NCBI RefSeq assembly: GCF_900176305.1
Contig: NZ_FWXH01000002.1
Span: 744,001 to 808,000 of the forward strand
DNA from: Clostridium acidisoli DSM 12555
Lineage (GTDB): Bacteria; Bacillota; Clostridia; Clostridiales; Clostridiaceae
DNA length: 64,000 nucleotides
Direction of reading: 5' to 3'
In this document: positions 1 to 11,171 of the stretch, one piece after another
Numbering within the stretch: the first letter of the stretch is position 1
Layout: each line of letters opens with the position of its first letter
Made by a program: the position numbers and the translations under genes
The notes under the pieces: model-generated
What the model saw: the letters and a program-made list of their open reading frames with translations, nothing else
The model's database searches: none
Told to the model about the DNA's origin: nothing

Positions 1-1149
1 TCCTCTAGTTGCATTAGTTGTTGTTTGACCTCCAATACTACCTGTGCTTTGCAAATATGCCATCTCTTTTTTCAATGCCTGCTCTGCTGCATACTGCAAA
101 TTTACATCTATTGTAAGCTGAACATTGTTTCCTGGTGCTGCTTCTCTAGTGGCAAGTTCGTTTGTAACCCTACCTTGCTTATCAACTTGAACAACTTTTC
201 CACCATTGTCACCTTTAAGTTTACTTTCAAGAGCTGCTTCAATTCCTGAAATACCTATATAATCGCTACTTGTATCATAACCCTTCTCTGAATATTTCTC
301 CTCATCATCAGAATTTATCTTACTTATGTATCCAAGAACCGATGATGCAAGTTGACCATATGGATATTTCCTCATTGATTTATTGTCTACATTTATTCCT
401 GGAAGTTCAAAAAGCCTTTGAGCAAATATAAGCGATGTGTTTTTACTAATATTGCTTGCTATATCAACTGGTTTATAACCTGAAAAACTATTCATTTTAA
501 TTCCATCTTTAATTAATAGATATCTTCTTATGTTTTCAGGCGTAGTTTGAACATTTATACTCTTAAGTCCTTTAATGATCCCATATTCTTTAATAAGCTC
601 GTTATATATATATTCAGGTGTTAACTTTAATAACTTATCATTAAGTTTTGCCTTCTCACTATCTGTTAAATCCGCTTCTTTTTTACCTTTAAAATCTTTT
701 TTCAAAATATTATCTTGGAACCCTCTATCTTTTAAAAATCTAAGTTGAAGTGTTTGTATCTCCGTAGCATCGCTTGTGCTAAATTCAAATCTATATGGAT
801 TTATCTTTAATTCAAAATTGTCATCTTGACTTTCTTTGTTTTCATCTAATATTTTAAATACTTTTTGTAGCGTTTGAAATAATGTTTTTTCACTTTCATC
901 TGTATTTGTATAAGTAATATTGTAGCTTTGAACATCTGTAGCAAGGTCTACACCATTTTTATCCTTTATAAACCCTCTTGGGGCTTGTACCGTTATTAGT
1001 TTGTGAGACTTAGTGTTTGCACTATCACTATAATAGTCTCCTCGGCTAACTTGAAGATAATATAACTTAGCACCCAATACTGAAAATAATATAAGCATTA
1101 TTAACAATAATACTGTATATCTATTTAATATTTTTTTACTCCATTTCAC
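1..1149 (-). CDS. Penicillin-binding protein 2 paralogue, 3' end beyond the window
   Basis: 383 codons are open from a GTG at 1149 (GGAGG about 8 nt upstream) to the window edge. The product is a second copy of the PBP2 encoded at 1324-4035: an N-terminal membrane segment (about residues 8-30), then the pedestal/dimerisation domain, matching it almost residue for residue. The visible part stops at the start of the transpeptidase domain (TTNATRG), so the SxxK, SxN and KTG motifs cannot be checked. It lies downstream of the first copy in the same direction, beyond a terminator, so it may be expressed separately. Family role: cross-linking peptidoglycan during elongation, at the membrane. Start codon choice is firm because the nearby ATG frame stops after five codons. 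Confidence 0.88.
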   Translation of the reverse strand, partial: MKWSKKILNRYTVLLLIMLILFSVLGAKLYYLQVSRGDYYSDSANTKSHKLITVQAPRGFIKDKNGVDLATDVQSYNITYTNTDESEKTLFQTLQKVFKILDENKESQDDNFELKINPYRFEFSTSDATEIQTLQLRFLKDRGFQDNILKKDFKGKKEADLTDSEKAKLNDKLLKLTPEYIYNELIKEYGIIKGLKSINVQTTPENIRRYLLIKDGIKMNSFSGYKPVDIASNISKNTSLIFAQRLFELPGINVDNKSMRKYPYGQLASSVLGYISKINSDDEEKYSEKGYDTSSDYIGISGIEAALESKLKGDNGGKVVQVDKQGRVTNELATREAAPGNNVQLTIDVNLQYAAEQALKKEMAYLQSTGSIGGQTTTNATRG

Positions 1150-1278
1150 CCATTTGCCTCCTTTTTTATAGATAATATTCCATATTTTCTAATATACATC
1201 ATATTTATAATATTTGCAATAAAGTGAAACTAACACTCAAATGGGGTTTTGGTTTTGATACAATCTGAGTGTTAAATG

Positions 1279-1322
1279 AAAAAGAGAGAATGTCTTTAAT
1301 TTTTAAGACATTCTCTCTTTTT
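1279..1322 (-). terminator. Intrinsic terminator after PBP2
   Basis: An 18-bp inverted repeat (AAAAAGAGAGAATGTCTT and its complement, 8-nt loop) begins two bases past the PBP2 stop codon. It separates the two PBP2 copies. Confidence 0.85.
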
Positions 1323-1323
1323 A

Positions 1324-4035
1324 TTAATTTTCAGGTTTAGCATTCACATCAATATCAAGTGGATAGTTTAGTTTTTGAAGCTCATCTTTAAAGTATCCTT
1401 CATATATTCCTTTTGCTACTTTAGATGCTTCGCTACCATATCCACCATCAAAAATAACTACAGATACTGCTATTTGAGGGTTATCTGCTGGTGCAAATCC
1501 AACATACCATGCATAATCTGATCTTCCAACTTGATCTTGGATAGTAGTGTTAAATTCAGCTGTACCTGTTTTACCACCAGTATTGATTGGGAATCCTTTG
1601 AATGTTGATGCTGCAGTACCATCTGTACCACCACCACCAGTACCTGTAACACCTTCCATTCCAGCCATAACTAATTGTCTTGTCTCAGCACTCATATCTG
1701 CCTTATCAATAACTGTAGGCTGATTTTGAAGCACTACCTTACCTGTGGAGTCTGTTACTTTATCAACTAGATGTACCTTATACCTTGTTCCACCATTAGC
1801 TATAGTCGCTACATAGTTAGCTAGTTGAAGTGGAGTAAAGTTATCCATACCTTGACCAATTGATGCAAAATACATATTATAAGGTAAACTAAGTGAACCA
1901 TGGCCTGTTTGAAGCGCTTGATATCTAACATCATCTGCTACAGCTCCTAACTGTGCATCTGTTATATTTTTATCCTTATACTGTCCATCAGTATCTACTA
2001 GTTTTTTAAATAATGCTTTATAGTTGTCCTTTGAAAAAGTTCCGTTTTTAACCGTATCCTTAATGTCATTTTTAATTTCCGTTTTAATGTCTGCAACTGC
2101 CTTACTGTCAGTATCCCTATCATATAAATCAATAACAGGAAGTTTAACATTTGTACCTGACATACCATTTTGTAAATCTACTTCTATATTTAAAAGATAC
2201 TGAGTTGCAGATAGGTTTTTTTGAGAATAGGAATTATATACCTGGCCAAAGTTTTCTGGTATCTCAATACCTGTACTTGCTGCATTAGGATCTGTAGACT
2301 TTGGATCTGCTCCTAGTCCAAACTGCCATGCATATTTTGCTAATGCATCATCTCCACCCTTACTTCTGAGGCGTCCGCCTGCATTCATAAAAAATGGGTT
2401 ACTTGATTTTATTATGGCACCTACAACATTAACAACCCCAAGTGCTCCATCTGAATAAAAGTGATCCAAATTTCCTCCACCTATATCAAAGTAGCCTTGA
2501 TCAGTGTAGGTATAATCAGGTGTTATTACTCCACTTTGAAGAGCTGCTATTGCTGTTAGCGGCTTAAAGGTCGATCCTGATGGAATAAGTGACATTGTTG
2601 CATAGTTGTATAAATACTTTGGGAAAAAGTCATATAAGTCTTTTCTTCTAGTTGTATTACCTTTGATGCTAGTGTCAATTGGAAATCTTGCGTCAATCTG
2701 ACTTTGCTGAGTAATACCAGCCGCCTTAGCCATACTTTCATAATCCGGATTAAAATACTTCTGATTCTGTTCTTCTGTAAGACCTGAAGGATTTGAAAAA
2801 TCATTAGGATTAAAACTAGGCAAACTTGCTAAGGCTAAAACACCTCCAGTATGAACATCTATAACAACTGCTGCTCCTCTAGTAGCATTAGTTGTTATCT
2901 GATCAGTACCAACCTTTCCTACACTTCTTAAATATTTAAGTTCATTATTTAAAGCCAGCTCAGTAGTATATTGAACATTTGAATCTATTGTAAGTTGAAC
3001 GTTATTTCCTGGTGCTGCTTCTCTAGTTGCAAGTTTGTTTGTAACTCTACCTTGTTTATCAACTTGAACAACCTCTCCACCATTATCGCCTTTAAGCTTA
3101 CTTTCAAGAGCTGCCTCAATTCCTGAAACACCTACATAATCACTACTTGTATCATATCCTTTTTCTGAATATTTCTCCTCATCATCAGGATTTATTTTAC
3201 TTATATATCCAAGAACTGATGATGCCAGTTGACCATAAGGATATTGCCTCATTGGCTGATTATCTACATTTATTCCAGGAAGTTCAGAAAGCCTCTGCTG
3301 AAATATAAGTGATGTGTTTTTACTAACATTGCTTGCTATATCAACTGGTTTATAACCTGAAAAACTATTCATTTTGATTCCATCTTTAACAAGTAAATAT
3401 CTTCTTATGTTTTCAGGTGTAGTTTGAACATTTATACTCTTTAGTCCTTCAATTATTCCATATTTTTTAACAAGAGTGTTATAAACATATTCTGGAGATA
3501 GTTTCAATAATTCGTCATTAAGTTTAGAAGTTTCGCTTTTTGTTAAATCCGTTTCTTTTTTTCCTTTAAAATCTTTTTTCAAAATACTATCTTGAAAACC
3601 TCTATCTTTTAAAAATCTAAGTTGAAGCGTTTGTATCTCCGTAGCATCACTTGTGCTAAATTCGAATCTATATGGATTTACCTTTAATTCAAAACTGTCA
3701 TCTTGATTTTCTTTGTTTTCGTCTAATATACTAAATACTTTTTGTAAAGTTGAAAATAATGTCTTTCCACTTTCATCTGTATCTGTGTAAGTAATATTAT
3801 AACTTTGAACATCTGTTGCAAGATTTACACCATTTTTGTCAGATATAAAACCTCTTGGAGCTGACACTGTTATCAATTTATGAGATTTGGTATTTGCAGT
3901 ATCACTATAATACTGTCCACTAGTAACCTGTAAATAATATAACCTACCACCTAAAGCTGAAAATAATATTAACATTATAATAAGCAGCACAGTATATCTA
4001 TTAAACATTTTTTTTAACTTACTCTTTTTCTCCAT
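1324..4035 (-). CDS. mrdA: Penicillin-binding protein 2 (elongasome transpeptidase)
   Basis: A 903-residue class B penicillin-binding protein, the DD-transpeptidase that cross-links side-wall peptidoglycan with MreBCD. Visible: short cytoplasmic tail, one membrane anchor (about residues 14-30), PBP dimer/pedestal domain (about 50-340), and transpeptidase domain with catalytic S488-T-F-K491, S544-S-N546 and K822-T-G824. All three active-site motifs are intact. A lysine- and aspartate-rich insert of about 100 residues (610-710) lies between SxN and KTG. It is last in the mreB-mreC-mreD-PBP2 run, 12 bp after mreD, as in many clostridia. A tandem paralogue follows. Confidence 0.95.
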   Translation of the reverse strand: MEKKSKLKKMFNRYTVLLIIMLILFSALGGRLYYLQVTSGQYYSDTANTKSHKLITVSAPRGFISDKNGVNLATDVQSYNITYTDTDESGKTLFSTLQKVFSILDENKENQDDSFELKVNPYRFEFSTSDATEIQTLQLRFLKDRGFQDSILKKDFKGKKETDLTKSETSKLNDELLKLSPEYVYNTLVKKYGIIEGLKSINVQTTPENIRRYLLVKDGIKMNSFSGYKPVDIASNVSKNTSLIFQQRLSELPGINVDNQPMRQYPYGQLASSVLGYISKINPDDEEKYSEKGYDTSSDYVGVSGIEAALESKLKGDNGGEVVQVDKQGRVTNKLATREAAPGNNVQLTIDSNVQYTTELALNNELKYLRSVGKVGTDQITTNATRGAAVVIDVHTGGVLALASLPSFNPNDFSNPSGLTEEQNQKYFNPDYESMAKAAGITQQSQIDARFPIDTSIKGNTTRRKDLYDFFPKYLYNYATMSLIPSGSTFKPLTAIAALQSGVITPDYTYTDQGYFDIGGGNLDHFYSDGALGVVNVVGAIIKSSNPFFMNAGGRLRSKGGDDALAKYAWQFGLGADPKSTDPNAASTGIEIPENFGQVYNSYSQKNLSATQYLLNIEVDLQNGMSGTNVKLPVIDLYDRDTDSKAVADIKTEIKNDIKDTVKNGTFSKDNYKALFKKLVDTDGQYKDKNITDAQLGAVADDVRYQALQTGHGSLSLPYNMYFASIGQGMDNFTPLQLANYVATIANGGTRYKVHLVDKVTDSTGKVVLQNQPTVIDKADMSAETRQLVMAGMEGVTGTGGGGTDGTAASTFKGFPINTGGKTGTAEFNTTIQDQVGRSDYAWYVGFAPADNPQIAVSVVIFDGGYGSEASKVAKGIYEGYFKDELQKLNYPLDIDVNAKPEN

Positions 4036-4047
4036 TTTATCACCACT

Positions 4048-4539
4048 TTAAAATTTCCATTTTTTAATCATATAAGGTTTTCGACATAATTTATAAACTG
4101 GTTTATATACAAATATAGCTACAACAAAACTGTAAATTGCAACAATAATACTTGCATATATATTCATATTTATGTGCACGGCATGTAAAATTATGAGCAT
4201 AAAAATTTCTTTAAGAAAAGTTAATAATAAAATACTTAAAACGGGCATTAGTCTTTTCTCTTTAAATAAATTTCTCCCAATTTCTCCTGCCAAAACACAT
4301 ATGAGCATATTTAAAAGAGTATTCACACCAAACCCGTTTATAAAAAACAAATCTTGAAGAGCACCAGAAATCAATCCAACTTTAACTGCTGACCATCTAT
4401 CATTAATTATTGAATAACAAAGAACAAATATGAAGAGTAAACTAGGGATATATCCATATATTGAAAACAAAGGCACCATTGTATTGTCTAATACTTCAAG
4501 AACAAAAATTAAAATTGTTAAAATTACAATCTTTCTCAT
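4048..4539 (-). CDS. mreD: Rod shape-determining protein MreD
   Basis: About 163 residues, almost entirely hydrophobic, with some five membrane segments, as expected for MreD, the membrane partner of MreC in the elongasome. I place the start at the ATG at 4539 because AGGGTGAT sits just upstream. A GTG three codons earlier is the alternative. It starts about 10 bp after mreC and ends 12 bp before the PBP2 start, so the genes are almost certainly co-transcribed. Sequence conservation in MreD is low, so the call rests on context plus topology. Confidence 0.88.
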   Translation of the reverse strand: MRKIVILTILIFVLEVLDNTMVPLFSIYGYIPSLLFIFVLCYSIINDRWSAVKVGLISGALQDLFFINGFGVNTLLNMLICVLAGEIGRNLFKEKRLMPVLSILLLTFLKEIFMLIILHAVHINMNIYASIIVAIYSFVVAIFVYKPVYKLCRKPYMIKKWKF

Positions 4540-4549
4540 ATAAATCACC

Positions 4550-5392
4550 CTAGTATTTTATTTCATTTACATCATTATTTTTTGGTACAACTACTGAAAC
4601 CTGTTCTAGTTTATTGAAATCAACATGAGGTTTTATAACTGCAGTTGTACTAACTGTTGCAGCATCTTTTCCTACACTTATTACTTTCCCAATAGGAATA
4701 TTTGCTGGATATACCGTGCCGTATGTTATTATTTCATCATCTTTTTTAATGTCGGCATTTTGTGGAAGTTCCTTAATAATAGCTAATTTATTGTTATTAT
4801 CATCTTCATAACCACTTACTATTCCACTGTTATCCCTTGATCTTTTATTCATTGCACCAACGCTTATATTTACATTGCTTAATGTACCAACAATGCTGTA
4901 AGTGCTTTTTACATCTATAACTTTACCAACTAATCCGTCCTCAGTTATTACAGCCAAGCCTATTTTTATACCATCTTTTGTTCCCATGTCTATAATAATG
5001 CTATCATTATTCTGGGGCACTCTTCCTATAACATTGCAATTTTTATAATTATACTGGGTATTTTGGTCTTGATAATTTAATTTTTTCGATAATATATCAT
5101 ATTTATTTTTTAAGGCATCGTAATCTGATACCTTTCTTTTCATACTGGAATTTTGAGATTTTAAATCTTCATTTTCTTGTTTTATTTCAGAAAAATGAGT
5201 TACAAAACTAAACCAATCTGCCACCTTATTAGAAGCCCTATAAATTACACCCTGTACTGAAGTTATAGCACCACCAACACCACTCTCTAAAAAAGAAGCA
5301 TTTTCTCTTCTTACACTCACTCCTATTAACACCAAAAAGCTAACTGACAGAACAATAATTGCTACTGCCAGTTTATTTTTTAAAAGCTTCAT
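4550..5392 (-). CDS. mreC: Rod shape-determining protein MreC
   Basis: 280 residues: short cytoplasmic tail, one membrane helix (about 9-27), a coiled coil (about 68-105, ending in LNYQ), then the periplasm-side beta-barrel domain (VIGRVPQNND, MGTKDGIKIG, GLVGKV). MreC links cytoplasmic MreB to the extracellular part of PBP2 and arranges the wall-elongation complex. It follows mreB by 2 bp and precedes mreD directly. Length and domain order are normal for the family. Confidence 0.95.
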   Translation of the reverse strand: MKLLKNKLAVAIIVLSVSFLVLIGVSVRRENASFLESGVGGAITSVQGVIYRASNKVADWFSFVTHFSEIKQENEDLKSQNSSMKRKVSDYDALKNKYDILSKKLNYQDQNTQYNYKNCNVIGRVPQNNDSIIIDMGTKDGIKIGLAVITEDGLVGKVIDVKSTYSIVGTLSNVNISVGAMNKRSRDNSGIVSGYEDDNNNKLAIIKELPQNADIKKDDEIITYGTVYPANIPIGKVISVGKDAATVSTTAVIKPHVDFNKLEQVSVVVPKNNDVNEIKY

Positions 5393-5394
5393 TT

Positions 5395-7118
<1,724 letters not shown>

Positions 7119-7131
7119 AAATACACCTTCT

Positions 7132-7719
7132 CTATAGATTTATTCCCATCTCCCCAAACATATTATTTAACTTATTTAAAGGTAAACCAACAACACTATA
7201 AAAACATCCTTCTATTGATTCAACAAATACTGCTGCATATCCTTGTATTCCATAAGCACCTGCTTTATCTTTATATTCTCCTAAATCAAGGTACTTGTCT
7301 ATTGCTTTATCAGTTAAATGTGAAAACTTAACCTTAGTGCATACATAATCAGAATTTTTTACTCCAGAGTTTACGTCAAAAATTGTAACGCCAGTATATA
7401 CATTATGTATTTTTCCACTTAGCATCTTAAGCATCCTAAAAGCTTCTTCTCTATCTTTTGGTTTTCCTAATATTTTATTATCAATTGAAACAACAGTATC
7501 AAAAGCAATTATAATATTTCTATCATCCTTAGATATTTCCTCACTCTTAGACGTTACACATGCTTTTTGCTTTGAAAGTTCCATAACATACTCATGTACT
7601 TTCCCTGTAAATTTGACTTTGTCTTCATCAAAATTACTTACAATTACAACAAAATCTTCAGTTATTCTCTTTAGAAGTTCAATTCTTCTTTCAGAAGCTG
7701 ATGCTAAAATAAGGTTCAT
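7132..7719 (-). CDS. maf: Maf-family nucleoside triphosphate pyrophosphatase
   Basis: 195 residues opening with the family signature LILASASERR. It also has AFDTVV with the conserved metal-site Asp and KPKDREEAF, close to the usual KPKSxEEA. Maf proteins hydrolyse non-canonical or excess nucleoside triphosphates (dTTP/UTP type) to monophosphates and affect septation when overproduced. It lies upstream of radC-mreBCD, as in Bacillus and Clostridium, 13 bp from radC. Confidence 0.95.
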   Translation of the reverse strand: MNLILASASERRIELLKRITEDFVVIVSNFDEDKVKFTGKVHEYVMELSKQKACVTSKSEEISKDDRNIIIAFDTVVSIDNKILGKPKDREEAFRMLKMLSGKIHNVYTGVTIFDVNSGVKNSDYVCTKVKFSHLTDKAIDKYLDLGEYKDKAGAYGIQGYAAVFVESIEGCFYSVVGLPLNKLNNMFGEMGINL

Positions 7720-7729
7720 TGTTTCACTC

Positions 7730-7984
7730 CTAGTGTTTTCTATATAATAGTATTGCCAAAATCACACCAATTATAGTCATTATATTGATATTTAAGCTCA
7801 CTCCAAGCGTTAAACTCATCACTTTTAAATCCAAAATAAGAGGTTTAGTTGTACCTATAGTATATGCACTCTTTAGTAAAATTAAACTCGGAAAATGAGT
7901 GCCAATTACATCACCTAATATAGTTCCGCCTATTCCCCCTAATATAATAAGAAATATGAAATATTTTGAGTTTTTCGCTATCAT
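7730..7984 (-). CDS. DUF4321-like small membrane protein
   Basis: About 84 residues from MIAKNSKYF. Two hydrophobic segments (about 8-30 and 62-80) flank a short loop with HFPSLILLKS, the pattern I associate with DUF4321 proteins next to maf/radC in clostridia. I chose the ATG at 7984 because GGGGGAT lies 8 nt upstream; an upstream in-frame ATG at 8014 would add ten Gly/Tyr-rich residues that overlap this ribosome site. Function unknown. Co-oriented with maf, 10 bp away. Confidence 0.75.
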   Translation of the reverse strand: MIAKNSKYFIFLIILGGIGGTILGDVIGTHFPSLILLKSAYTIGTTKPLILDLKVMSLTLGVSLNINIMTIIGVILAILLYRKH

Positions 7985-8133
7985 ATTACCATATCCCCCA
8001 TATCCTTTATACATCTAATATAGTTTATCATTTAATACCTCACTAAACAAGTATTTCACAAGTTATTAATAATTTTTTTTTATTTTATTATTATTTAGGC
8101 ATACAAAAGAAAATACACTAATATATTTACCTG

Positions 8134-8841
8134 TTATTTTTTTGATGTTACAGCATTTATTTTCTTTAATTCATCATAAACAAATTGAATATTATCGCCT
8201 ATATTATCCTTAGTAAAAGTCTCTGGAAGTTTACCTACATAATCTTTTAGTTTCATTAATTCAGCTGAATTTTTATCACTTTTATCGCCTTTTTCCAATT
8301 TACTGCTCCACTTTTTAAAATCTGTAGTCTGGATTCCTTTAACATTACTATCTCCTAATTTATTTATTATCTGAATGTCTCCATCAATAATCTTTTCTAT
8401 CTCATCATTTGTATCACCTTCATCATATATCTTATAATCTATTTCATGTACATCAACCTTATTATCATTTAGCGATTTAGTAGCCTTTTTATAATAATCA
8501 TCTTTTTTATAAAATCCAAAAATAACTCTTATCTTATTTCCATCATTAATTTCAACTGGGTTTCCAAACTTGGACAATGTACTCATTAGCACATCAGCAT
8601 TTTCTTTTTTACTAAAAATACCACATTGCAAAAAGACGTATTCATTAGCTTTTGCTACATCGCTAGACGAACTAGCTTTACTCACGGAATTTGTATCCTC
8701 TAAATATTGATTGCTCTTCAATAAGAGCTTGGACATAGCAGTACCAATAAATATTGCCGCAACTATTATAATAACTAAAATAATTCCAAAGAACTTATTA
8801 CTTCCTTGTTTTTGTTTTAAGTCATATCTTGTATATCTCAT
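8134..8841 (-). CDS. Membrane-anchored SPOR-domain protein
   Basis: About 235 residues: a charged N-terminus (MRYTRYDLKQKQ), one membrane helix (about 19-40), a serine-rich linker, then a SPOR-like domain (YVFLQCGIFSKKENADVLM to VIFGFYKKDDYYKKA). SPOR domains bind denuded glycan strands at division septa. I prefer the ATG at 8841, preceded by GGGGGATGAG, over one five codons upstream. It heads the maf-radC-mre group in the same direction, fitting a wall or division role. The C-terminal 90 residues are not recognised. Confidence 0.82.
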   Translation of the reverse strand: MRYTRYDLKQKQGSNKFFGIILVIIIVAAIFIGTAMSKLLLKSNQYLEDTNSVSKASSSSDVAKANEYVFLQCGIFSKKENADVLMSTLSKFGNPVEINDGNKIRVIFGFYKKDDYYKKATKSLNDNKVDVHEIDYKIYDEGDTNDEIEKIIDGDIQIINKLGDSNVKGIQTTDFKKWSSKLEKGDKSDKNSAELMKLKDYVGKLPETFTKDNIGDNIQFVYDELKKINAVTSKK

Positions 8842-8936
8842 TTTCTCATCCCCCATTAACCTTCTTAATATTTATCATACTAATAGGCAATGGAAATTAT
8901 ACTAAAAAAAAATCGACATATCTTAAATTTAAAGTT

Positions 8937-9440
8937 TTATATTTTTCTCTTCATTATTATAGTATTAGTCCCTGTATTAAAATCACTGCTTGTTCTTATA
9001 GTGTAGAATCCATTATTTTCAAGCAGTTTTAATGTTTTTTTATCAACATCAGATATTCCCACAAGAAAATTGTTTATACCGTAATTATTTGAAAAATATT
9101 TTAATATTTGTTCTAACAAATAATTTTCATCACAACTTCTAAGATAAACAGAATCTAGGGCAAAATATGAAATCCAAATTCTACTCTCATCTTTAAATTC
9201 AATTCTTCCTCTAAAAATCCCTATCAGATTGTTGTCTTTTATAATTTTAAGAAAAATTTCGGTTTCACTTATGTAATACTCCAAAAATATTTCATTAAAT
9301 TCATTAGTGCCTACATAGTCATCTATACCATAACAAATCATTGCATTTTTATTGTTAAACCACTGTTGTACATACTTAGCATCTTGTTTTTCAACACTTG
9401 ATATACTGATTCCATTATAATTTATGTATACCTGAACCAT
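8937..9440 (-). CDS. GNAT-like acetyltransferase
   Basis: 167 residues with a GNAT-like pattern: N-terminal alpha/beta part, central strands (LIGIFRGRIEF, WISYFALDSVYLRS) and the C-terminal NNFLVGISDVDKKTLKLLENNGFYTI, which resembles the last GNAT motif (N..AI.LYEK.GF). The acetyl-CoA loop (R/Q-x-x-G-x-G/A) is degenerate here, so substrate and even activity are uncertain. It is divergent from luxS. Confidence 0.6.
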   Translation of the reverse strand: MVQVYINYNGISISSVEKQDAKYVQQWFNNKNAMICYGIDDYVGTNEFNEIFLEYYISETEIFLKIIKDNNLIGIFRGRIEFKDESRIWISYFALDSVYLRSCDENYLLEQILKYFSNNYGINNFLVGISDVDKKTLKLLENNGFYTIRTSSDFNTGTNTIIMKRKI

Positions 9441-9547
9441 CTCTTCTGCCCCTTTCTACTATAGTACTTTAATTCTACGTAAAATTATAATTTCCTTTGA
9501 GCGAATGAAATTTAATCAAATACTTTCGAAAAACACCAATGCTTAAA

Positions 9548-9576
9548 TTGTAAACAAAATGTTTTTTTGATATAAT
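9548..9576 (+). promoter_or_regulatory. Sigma-A-type promoter of luxS
   Basis: TTGTAA, a 17-bp spacer and a perfect TATAAT, about 85 bp upstream of the luxS start. Confidence 0.75.
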
Positions 9577-9662
9577 TACCTAAGACATATTCAAAAAATA
9601 ATTGTATGTTTAAAAATATATATTTATAATATTTTGAGAAGATTTATGAGGAGGCTTTTATC

Positions 9663-10142
9663 ATGGAAAAAATAGCAAGTTTTACAATTGACCATTTAAA
9701 ATTAAACCCTGGGGTATATGTTTCTAGAAAAGATAAAGTTGGTGAAAACACTATTACAACATTTGATCTTAGGTTCACAAAACCTAATTTTGAACCAGTT
9801 TTAAATACAGCTGAGGTGCACACAATAGAACATTTAGCTGCAACTTATCTCAGAAATAGCAAAGAATTTTCATCAAAAACTATTTATTTTGGACCAATGG
9901 GTTGCAGAACTGGGTTCTATTTACTACTTAGTGGAGATTACGAGTCAAAAGACATTGTAGAATTACTTACTGATTTATTTAAATTTATTTCAGAATACGA
10001 AGGTGAGGTTCCAGGAGCTGCTGCTAAAGACTGTGGAAATTACCTTGATATGAATTTGCCTATGGCTAGATATGTATCTAAAAAATACCTTAATGAAGTT
10101 CTTTTAAAAATTAGTGAAGAAACTTTGAATTACCCACAATAG
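9663..10142 (+). CDS. luxS: S-ribosylhomocysteine lyase LuxS
   Basis: 159 residues, full length. The metal site H-T-I-E-H (about residues 54-58) and the catalytic Cys in KDCGNY are present, as are the RFTKPN and GPMGCRTGFYL signatures. LuxS splits S-ribosylhomocysteine to homocysteine and the autoinducer-2 precursor in the activated methyl cycle. An AGGAGG site lies 8 nt before the ATG. It stands alone between its own promoter and terminator. Confidence 0.98.
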   Translation: MEKIASFTIDHLKLNPGVYVSRKDKVGENTITTFDLRFTKPNFEPVLNTAEVHTIEHLAATYLRNSKEFSSKTIYFGPMGCRTGFYLLLSGDYESKDIVELLTDLFKFISEYEGEVPGAAAKDCGNYLDMNLPMARYVSKKYLNEVLLKISEETLNYPQ

Positions 10143-10185
10143 AGATGAAAAAGGTCATAATATAAATAAATTGCAAGGTATAAGT

Positions 10186-10247
10186 GAAGGGTTTTCAACT
10201 ATGCTTCGCGGTGAAAAGGCGAAGGGTCGCTAAAACCCTTCGTTTTT
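10186..10247 (+). terminator. Terminator of luxS, with nested hairpin
   Basis: GAAGGGTTTT (10186-10195) pairs with AAAACCCTTC (10232-10241), followed by GTTTTT. The 36-nt loop contains a second hairpin, CTTCGC/GCGAAG. Confidence 0.85.
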
Positions 10248-10280
10248 ACTTTTAGTAACATTTTAATAATTTAGTTATTT

Positions 10281-10790
10281 CTAAATATTTATCTTTCTTC
10301 TCGATGCTATATTTATAGCGTTATAAAGCACTGCTCCTACTATTGTATTTATAATACATGCTGGTATTACGATTGATAAAAACAAAACTCTAAAGCTTGT
10401 TGGAAGGCCTACTATAAAAAATGCAGAACTTAAAAACACTGTTCCACTTACAATTGTACCTACTGCAGTTGTTATCAATACTTTAATCTGATTATTTAAT
10501 ATATTCCTTATAGGCATTAAAAACAAAAACATAACATTCGCAGTTATAAATTTATCAATTATATTCGGTAATTGTCCCCCTGGAAAAGTTGTTGTTACTG
10601 CTGATAATATTCCTGCAATTATTCCTGAAGATATACAAGTTTTATAATCATCATTAAATATCATTATTATAAATAATAGCGCTAGAGAAAAATCAGGTTT
10701 CATTCCCAAAACAATTGGAGGCGTCAATTGATGCAATATTGCTCCTATAGCTAATAATAAAGAATTTGTAACTAATTTTTTTATATTCAT
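10281..10790 (-). CDS. trpP: Tryptophan transporter, TrpP family
   Basis: 169 residues, five to six hydrophobic helices, matching the TrpP (YhaG) pattern: MKPDFSLALLF, then TTTFPGGQLPNIIDKFITA, then VGTIVSGTVFLS and IVGLPTSF. It is a predicted membrane importer for tryptophan, probably an energy-coupling or secondary-type small permease. The upstream leader is a T-box with a TGG (Trp) specifier, which independently supports tryptophan as the substrate. Confidence 0.9.
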   Translation of the reverse strand: MNIKKLVTNSLLLAIGAILHQLTPPIVLGMKPDFSLALLFIIMIFNDDYKTCISSGIIAGILSAVTTTFPGGQLPNIIDKFITANVMFLFLMPIRNILNNQIKVLITTAVGTIVSGTVFLSSAFFIVGLPTSFRVLFLSIVIPACIINTIVGAVLYNAINIASRRKINI

Positions 10791-10881
10791 AATTTGAATT
10801 CTCCTTTTTCTTTAATTTTTATTTTATTTCACTTTATTTAGCAAACACCGGTTTTCACTAAATATTATTAAAAAAATGTAT

Positions 10882-11165
10882 AAAAAAACTCCGTCCTAAA
10901 ATATACATTAGGACGGAGATACTTCCGCGGTACCACCTAAATTGTGTTAAAAAAACACCTCTTTTTCGAATACTAACATATCCTATTCGTTATAACGTAC
11001 GAAAAACGTTAACCACTACTCTTCTTTAAAAGTTTTAAAGAATTTCGGTTTAATCCTCAAAGGTCCATTCATCAAAGGTTTTTGTACTGAGATTCCACCG
11101 CCCTCAGCTCTCTTTAACTAAACAAAATGACTACTCTTCCTTGTCAACAGATTTATTATTATCTT
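10882..11165 (-). promoter_or_regulatory. T-box riboswitch leader (Trp) with terminator
   Basis: Reading the minus strand, the leader shows the stem I GAAGAGTAGT motif, then GATGAATGGACC with TGG in the specifier position, then the T-box core GGTGGTACCGCGG (about 10923-10937). It ends in a terminator, CTCCGTCCTA (10909-10918) paired with 10889-10898 and a run of seven T. Uncharged tRNA-Trp would pair with TGG and the T-box bulge, favouring the antiterminator and trpP expression. The order and spacing of elements are canonical. Confidence 0.95.
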
Positions 11166-11171
11166 GTATAT

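Noticed and set aside
1230-1275. AACACTCA...TGAGTGTT inverted repeat upstream of the PBP2 paralogue as a riboswitch or operator
   Set aside because: Only 8 bp with a 27-nt loop and no partner elements; could be chance in AT-rich DNA.
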